NCBI GenBank assembly: GCA_013396655.1
Contig: WBMV01006452.1
Coordinates: 876,411 to 940,410, forward strand
Direction: 5' to 3'
DNA length: 64,000 nt
Source of the DNA: Campylorhamphus procurvoides
Taxonomy: Eukaryota; Chordata; Aves; Passeriformes; Dendrocolaptidae
Shown here one piece after another: positions 58,764-64,000 of the stretch (position 1 is the first letter of the stretch; every line of letters begins with the position of its first letter). The translations under genes were made by a program, and so were the position numbers. Under the pieces are notes generated by a model. It was not told where the DNA came from. It ran no database searches and saw only the letters and a list, made by a program, of their open reading frames with translations.

Positions 58764-59690
58764 AATAGTCTCAATCACCTAAAGTGGCAGCCCCGTGACC
58801 AGGAAGGGAGTGTGGGACAGCACACTGCTGGTCTCTTCTCTCAGCTCAATATTGTCACTTATCACTGTAAAACCCTAAACCCAAGTTCTACCCCAGCAGG
58901 TTCAGAGGCAGCATTTCCCAACAAATGTAGCTCCTGCCCACCCAGTACAATTTAGCTGACTCCAGAGAGCAAACCCAGCACCTTTGTGTGCCACAGCACA
59001 GGTCTACCTGCACTCCCCCAGCACAAGCTCTCTAGTCCTGACTTCAATGAGCAGAATCTTGAACACTTCATCTTAAACTATCTGCAGTGGGTTTACTGGT
59101 AGGTCAGCAGATCTGTCTGCACGTTCCCTTAGCAGAATAACAGCTGCCTGGCTATGTGACCCCGCAGGCCTTTAGTGGAACATATCAGGATCACGTTGCC
59201 TGGAAGCACCATCCCCATCTCAGCATTTAAATCTAGAAAGGTGGAGGAGATTCAGACACCTTCTGGCAACGTGCTGCCATTTCCAGCTGAGCCTTGAGAG
59301 ACAGGAAGGAGGTTTTTGGACCAGGTGTGAATTTCCAAGGACATCACAAATGAGGAGAGGATATCTGAAAGCTAACCCAGCTACAATCAAAAGTTTAATT
59401 CTGGCTTTTTACATGCCTGGCTTGCTCCTCTCTTCGCCAGCCTGTGTCTGAGCACTTACAAATTCCAAACAGGCTGTATTTCCCCCAGATTTACACGCAA
59501 CTATGATCAAAATCTGTTGCTTAATACCAGACTTCCATAATGAGCCTGAGATATTCCATCGCATTTCTGACTCACACGAGAGGAAGCAACACAGACACAC
59601 ACACACACACACCAGAGCAGAGGTTTGAAACAGCAGCAGCTTTTCTCCTGGTACAGGGCAGGGGCACTTTGGTTTCCTGAACAGGTGGAC
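58764..59690. other. Non-coding DNA, no gene recognised
   Basis: Ordinary sequence with a short AC repeat at 59593-59612. No exon, repeat family or motif cluster recognised. Confidence 0.58.
59593..59612 (+). repeat. Short (AC)n microsatellite
   Basis: About nine clean AC units at 59595-59612 preceded by ACAG. Confidence 0.92.
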
Positions 59691-60420
59691 TACCTGACAA
59701 GCAGCAGGTACCTTTGCTTTTGACTACTACGTTTTATATCAGAGCTGCTTGGCAATTCATTAGTGTCTGCTAACTGTTAAACACAGGAAAGTTCAAAAAC
59801 ATGCATATGTTTCCCTCCCTGCCTCCCAGGTGGTATCTGTTTCAAGCAGCAACCTTTTCACTTCGTGCATCAAGACTTGTAAACTTCCCGTGGCTACAGC
59901 AGCGGTTCCTACCCAGGTGCCTGCGCTGGAGCCGCAGTCTCTGAAGAGCAGGAAACTCCATATGCTGATCTCCGGCTATGGAGATGCCATTCGTTTCTCC
60001 TTGAAAGTTTATTGTCAGAATTACTGAAATGTACACAAATGTCTGTATTTGAAGGTGAAATTTGGTGGAAAAATAAAGATATAATAGGATCCTTTCTTAT
60101 ATAATTTCCCGGTGTGATGTCTGTCTGAAAAATGAAGTGAAATTATATGATGTCAAAAAATCATGTTTCAAAATGATTGACAACATGCGAGTGTTTTGCA
60201 TTGTGAAATGAGGTGGAAAATTTTAATTGCATGATGGAAGGACATAATATTTATTAGAACCTTGTAACCACACTGGATTTTAGTGGAAAGGACACAATTT
60301 AAAATTTTATATTAATACTTCAGGCTAAATCTTAAATGAACACGCAGAAGCAAAACTCCGCCTCGGAATCTGTGAGTAAGTTTTTAATTTCTAGTAGTAA
60401 AATAACCTCTATGGGGCTGG
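59691..60420. promoter_or_regulatory. Strong candidate conserved non-coding element
   Basis: Complex AT-rich block, best at 59930-60360. TGATTGACAA (60174-60183) matches 9 of 10 bases of the PBX-MEIS decamer TGATTGACAG. The region also has ATAATATTTATTAG, TTTTAATTGCATG and TTATATTAATAC words, and GGTGGAAAA occurs twice about 150 bp apart. No plausible coding frame. Confidence 0.45.
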
Positions 60421-62300
60421 CACGTCACCATAGTGACAGAAAGACTCCCTCATTCATGCACTGCCATTCTGATCTGAACAATGCAGCGTGCCCAGCTCCC
60501 AGGTCACTGGAGAAGTGGCTGCCCTGGGCACACAGGGGTTTGAGAAAGGTCTGCTGAAGGACTGGGCAGGAAATGGTAGGAAAATCAAACTAGCTAATAT
60601 TCCTAAACTCCCTTCCACCCTTCTTGGTGACTCTAAAGATGGCCTCACACCCACACATCTGCACCCCAGTGTGGCACCAGACAGTTGCTGCTCTCATGCA
60701 AAGTGGTCTAGGGAAGGAAAAAAGTGAGGGGAAAGAGGGAAAAGATAGATATATATATATATATATAACTGGAGGAAACTCAAAGCAATCAGGCTTAGCT
60801 TGAAGATATGCTCCGACTAAGTCTTAAGTAAGGAATCTGGATGGGGCAATTTAAGGTTCAGCAATATTAGTTAAATTTCCTCTTCTTTCCTCCTCCCTGG
60901 TGTGAAAGGAGCTTGAGGAACTGAGAGGTGGGAAACAAAGTTACTCCTCCCCCTTGCCAAAGTCTGGCACCTTTGTGAGCCTGTCGGTAACACCAAAGGC
61001 TGGGGGGAAAGGCAAAAGAAATAGGAAATTCAGACTCAGTACCAGCCCAGAGAGGTACAGGACCTGCCTTCAGCAAGTGGCTGCATTAGCCAGGAGCTTT
61101 TTTCCCAGGGATTTCTTTCTAGGAGAGCTTTTCTGACCGGGAAATAACCAGAGCACAGGTGAACTCCTGGTGCTTGAATACATCCCCTCCCACTCATTTG
61201 TGCAGTGTCAGGTTTGTCTCTGGAGATCTGGGTTTAATTTGGAGATAGAAGATCGAGCAGTCAAAGTCCATACTCAGCTGGAGTTGGAGCCTGCTCTCCC
61301 CAGCCTGGCCAGGGCCCTGAACCGCCCGTGGCAAGATAAAAACAAGCCATTCTGAAGTACCAAAGTGAAGTATAAAGACAGGAAAAACATAATTCTCTGT
61401 GTAGGCAGAGTAAGTCATGATGAATGTGGAAAGACAACTTTTAAATACTCTGTAATGGCTCTCACTTTAAAAAAGAAATAACTATGTAATCAAAATAAAA
61501 AGCACGGACAACCCAGAAGTCCAGAGGAAATTCTGAGAGAAATGAAACAAACTCAACCAAGCTGAGTCTCATTCTGTTCACGTAAAACACAGTGGCCTGT
61601 ATTATAAATATCTATATGGAGTTGAAGGGAATGGTTAAAATTATATCCATCAAACCTAAATGAAGCACTAGGAAGGGAGAAGTATGGAAGGCTGCAGAGG
61701 GGAAACAAAAAGACCAGCTTCAAATGCTATCAGAGGCTCAGTTTAACTGTAATTCACAGAAATTTGGGCTAGGTCATAAATCTCAGTGTTGGAATCCTAA
61801 AGGGTCATGGAATGGTCTGCAGCTAGTCAAGCAGAAGAGGTCAGAAATTAACATGGTTAGCAATGAGTAATAAGAAACCCTAGGTCCTTAAAGGATTGTT
61901 AGAAATGGATATTTATGCTCCTTGCTGAGGAAGGGAGAGATTTTTCTCCTCTCCATCAAATGACTCTGACCAAGTAGTGGGAACAAAATACACTCCTGAA
62001 TATTCTCACCAGCTCTTGAAAGGTTTTTCTGGTATCTGTGCACCTCCCCTGGGCAAACCATCCTGCAGGAAAGTTTTGCCCAAACCCCAGGTATGCTCCC
62101 AGGGAGAGGCATTTGCTCATCTTTGCATGAGAAGCACTTGCACCTTTCTCCAGGCTAGGGCACAAAACAGTAAGGAAGGGTTTATCCAACAACCCCAACC
62201 TCTAACATTCAACTTGTGCTCGTTCCCTGACGTGCTGCCCAGAGCCCAGACTCTCTGAGCCAAACCCAGATGCCTGGGAAATCTAATCAAATGGAGTGAG
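60421..62300. other. Non-coding DNA, no gene recognised
   Basis: Mixed sequence with an AT microsatellite at 60749-60767 and an AT-rich part at 61410-61680. Frames up to 93 codons (61977-62258, plus) without protein features. Confidence 0.56.
60749..60767 (+). repeat. (AT)n microsatellite
   Basis: Nineteen bases of alternating A and T, just after a GATAGAT word. Confidence 0.95.
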
Positions 62301-62690
62301 GGGAAAAAAATAATTGTAAAAATGTATTTGATATTTCTGAATAACAAATAAATCAGAGGAAATCACAGTCTGCTCACCATTATTCCCTGAGAAGGAGAAA
62401 GAAAGCCAGATCAATTATTAATTTCGAGTCACTCAGTCAGCACTCCATCAGGCTGTGTTAGAGGTCAGAAATATTACAGCATAAACACAGCTCTGAAACA
62501 AATTTCTGCCCTACCCTCGAACAAGGGTGTGCCTGGGAAGCCCCACACTCAGGAAGCCTCTATGGCACTGCTTGGTCCTGCCCTCCATATCTGCCAAGGT
62601 TTGGAGCTCCCCAAATCCATGGATCAGCTCCTTCCTGCCTCCCCTCCACATACTTGTGCAGGTTTTTGCAATCTGGCATCCTCATTAAAA
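62301..62690. other. Non-coding spacer
   Basis: AT-rich at the start (AAAATAATTGTAAAAATG, TTATTAATTTCGAG near 62416) and GC-richer after 62500. No gene recognised. Confidence 0.45.
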
Positions 62691-63420
62691 CATTAAGTCC
62701 ACCACTAATTCAGGCAGAGATTTTTGGAAGGAACCTGGAGCCATTCAACAATAAAGATTCTGCTTTCCAAAGATTACTACTCCCCAAATTGCATTTTGCT
62801 CCAGTCATTATAAAGTGCATATAAAATGTTTCCATCCTATACCTGAATATTAATTGAACTTTTTTTTAATAATACTACATAAAACACCTGTGTCCTTGCA
62901 TACACCAGAGAAAATCATTGCAACAGCATGAAATAAAAATGTTGGGGTCCTTCAAATCTTAAACCACTGAAGACCGATCTCCTTCCTTCCACCTGTTTGT
63001 ATTGTTCAGTTTTTCTGTTCAGAAAATAAATAACTGCCTCTGTACAAGCAACTACAGAGCCCAGAAGAGCATCACAAAGTAATTATGAGTTTATGACATC
63101 ATCTTAATATTACAAGGGAGAGACTGAAAGACCCAGGAGAAACTCCAGATTTCCCTTTTGGGAAAATGTTAATGGATGCTTACAATCTGTTTTCCTTTGT
63201 TTGGATGTTACAACCAATAATACACTTTTATGTCTATAAATAAAGACTAAAGTTGAATAAATCCAACAAGCTCCTGAGCCCGCGGCTCTGAAACTTGATT
63301 CACATTCACGGCAAAGATTTATGAGTCACTCGCAGAGAATAAGTTGAAGCTGCAATATTTGGAGTGAAATTATTCAAAAGGGTGATTATTTTGGGAATGA
63401 TTATGCATACACACCTGATC
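62691..63420. promoter_or_regulatory. Candidate conserved non-coding block
   Basis: AT-rich complex sequence with AATATTAATTGAAC (62846-62859), TCTTAATATTAC (63102-63113) and GATTATGCATAC (63399-63410), plus a patch of retained CpGs at 63280-63335. One T-run (62861-62868) and no coding frame. Confidence 0.42.
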
Positions 63421-64000
63421 AGGGTGTCACCTGGGCCCCCTTGTCCTACATGATGAAATGTGGCAATTTTTCTGCATTTCTCTTTGCTTGCAAAAAAGAA
63501 GAGCATGTAAGAGCAATCAAGCTGTTTATTTTTACACACCCTGGATCATCTTGTGGATATATTTTCCCTTTTACTTAGAGCACAGGACGTGTTCTTTAAA
63601 CTATTCACATGAATATACTAAATTTACTGATGACTGCAAAGAGAAGGAATAAAACTGATTGTGGTTCTTGCTGTGTGGGTGTGTATATATGTATCTTTAT
63701 ATATATATGCATGTATGTATGTATATGTGGACCAAAATACTTTTGTATTTGGGATTCAAAGTTAAGCACTCAAACTTTGGAGAAGTAGCTGTCCCTGCTG
63801 TGTGCATGGTGGGAAGAGGGATTTGGCTTCTTTCCTCTTTCTTTCATTTTCTTGCTCTTTTGCTTCTCTGCTCTTTCTTACAAGTGTTCATCTGTCACCT
63901 GCACGCAAAGGGTTTGCAACCAGTGACTGTGGAGGACCAAAAGTACCACCAGACAAGGCCATGGGCTGTGAGGAAGACAGAAGGCATCCCTGCTGAAGGC
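63421..64000. other. Non-coding DNA to window end
   Basis: Ordinary sequence with a TG/TA simple-repeat patch at 63672-63730. A 64-codon plus-strand frame at 63802-63996 stops just before the window edge and has no recognised features. Confidence 0.55.
63672..63730 (+). repeat. Compound TG/TA/TATG simple repeat
   Basis: TGTG runs pass into TATATATG, TATATATATG and (TATG)n-like units over about 59 bp. An interrupted compound microsatellite. Confidence 0.9.

Noticed and set aside
58359..58778. 139-codon minus-strand frame with a regular FYSIL repeat protein
   Set aside because: It is the translation of the TAGAA microsatellite. A stop-free pentamer gives a five-residue repeat in every frame.

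Overview
The window looks like nuclear DNA from a bird, probably a songbird, and holds no protein-coding gene I can support. The longest open frames on either strand are about 200-233 codons. They lie in GC-richer stretches, overlap other unrelated frames, and show no recognisable domain or repeated motif. I also see no tRNA, rRNA, snRNA, CRISPR array or bacterial-type operon. The bird call rests on three things: very low mobile-element content, only old eroded repeats of the kind shared by amniotes (MIR-like SINE and CR1-like LINE fragments), and short simple repeats, including an uninterrupted TAGAA array. A crocodilian or turtle is possible but would normally carry more repeats. Nothing recalled from the sequence fixes the locus.

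The layout alternates two kinds of DNA. Moderately GC-rich, CpG-poor, fast-looking sequence is interrupted about every 2-5 kb by AT-rich, high-complexity blocks of 0.2-1.1 kb with homeodomain-type cores (TAATTA, TTAAT), octamer, forkhead and PBX-type motifs, and in places retained CpGs. These blocks look like conserved non-coding elements of a developmental-gene regulatory desert or a very large intron. The best are near 1.8-2.9, 4.7-5.5, 15.8-16.4, 16.8-17.7, 20.0-21.0, 29.1-30.7, 31.6-32.1, 38.3-39.1, 40.6-41.3, 48.0-48.7, 49.8-50.4, 51.3-51.7, 53.3-53.6, 54.6-55.7, 56.9-57.3, 59.7-60.4 and 62.7-63.4 kb. Conservation is inferred from composition only; no alignment was possible.

The most unusual structure is at 43.5-43.8 kb: three diverged tandem units of about 88 bp, the last followed immediately by its own inverted copy, giving a 130-bp foldback with essentially no loop. 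Other local structures are a near-perfect 24-bp palindrome made of two back-to-back forkhead cores, with a second inverted forkhead pair 50 bp downstream (20.8 kb); a POU-dimer-like site overlapping a canonical octamer (41.0 kb); two clusters of competing short hairpins (35.6 and 39.4 kb); an 18-bp CpG-bearing perfect palindrome (36.4 kb); a 41-bp tandem duplication (26.0 kb); and (TAGAA)26 (58.6 kb).

I found no clear case of a new multi-gene system. If the window does something, it most likely does it in cis, as an array of distal enhancers acting on a gene outside the window or on a host gene whose exons are not visible here. Short exons of a long gene or of a lncRNA cannot be excluded from sequence alone.
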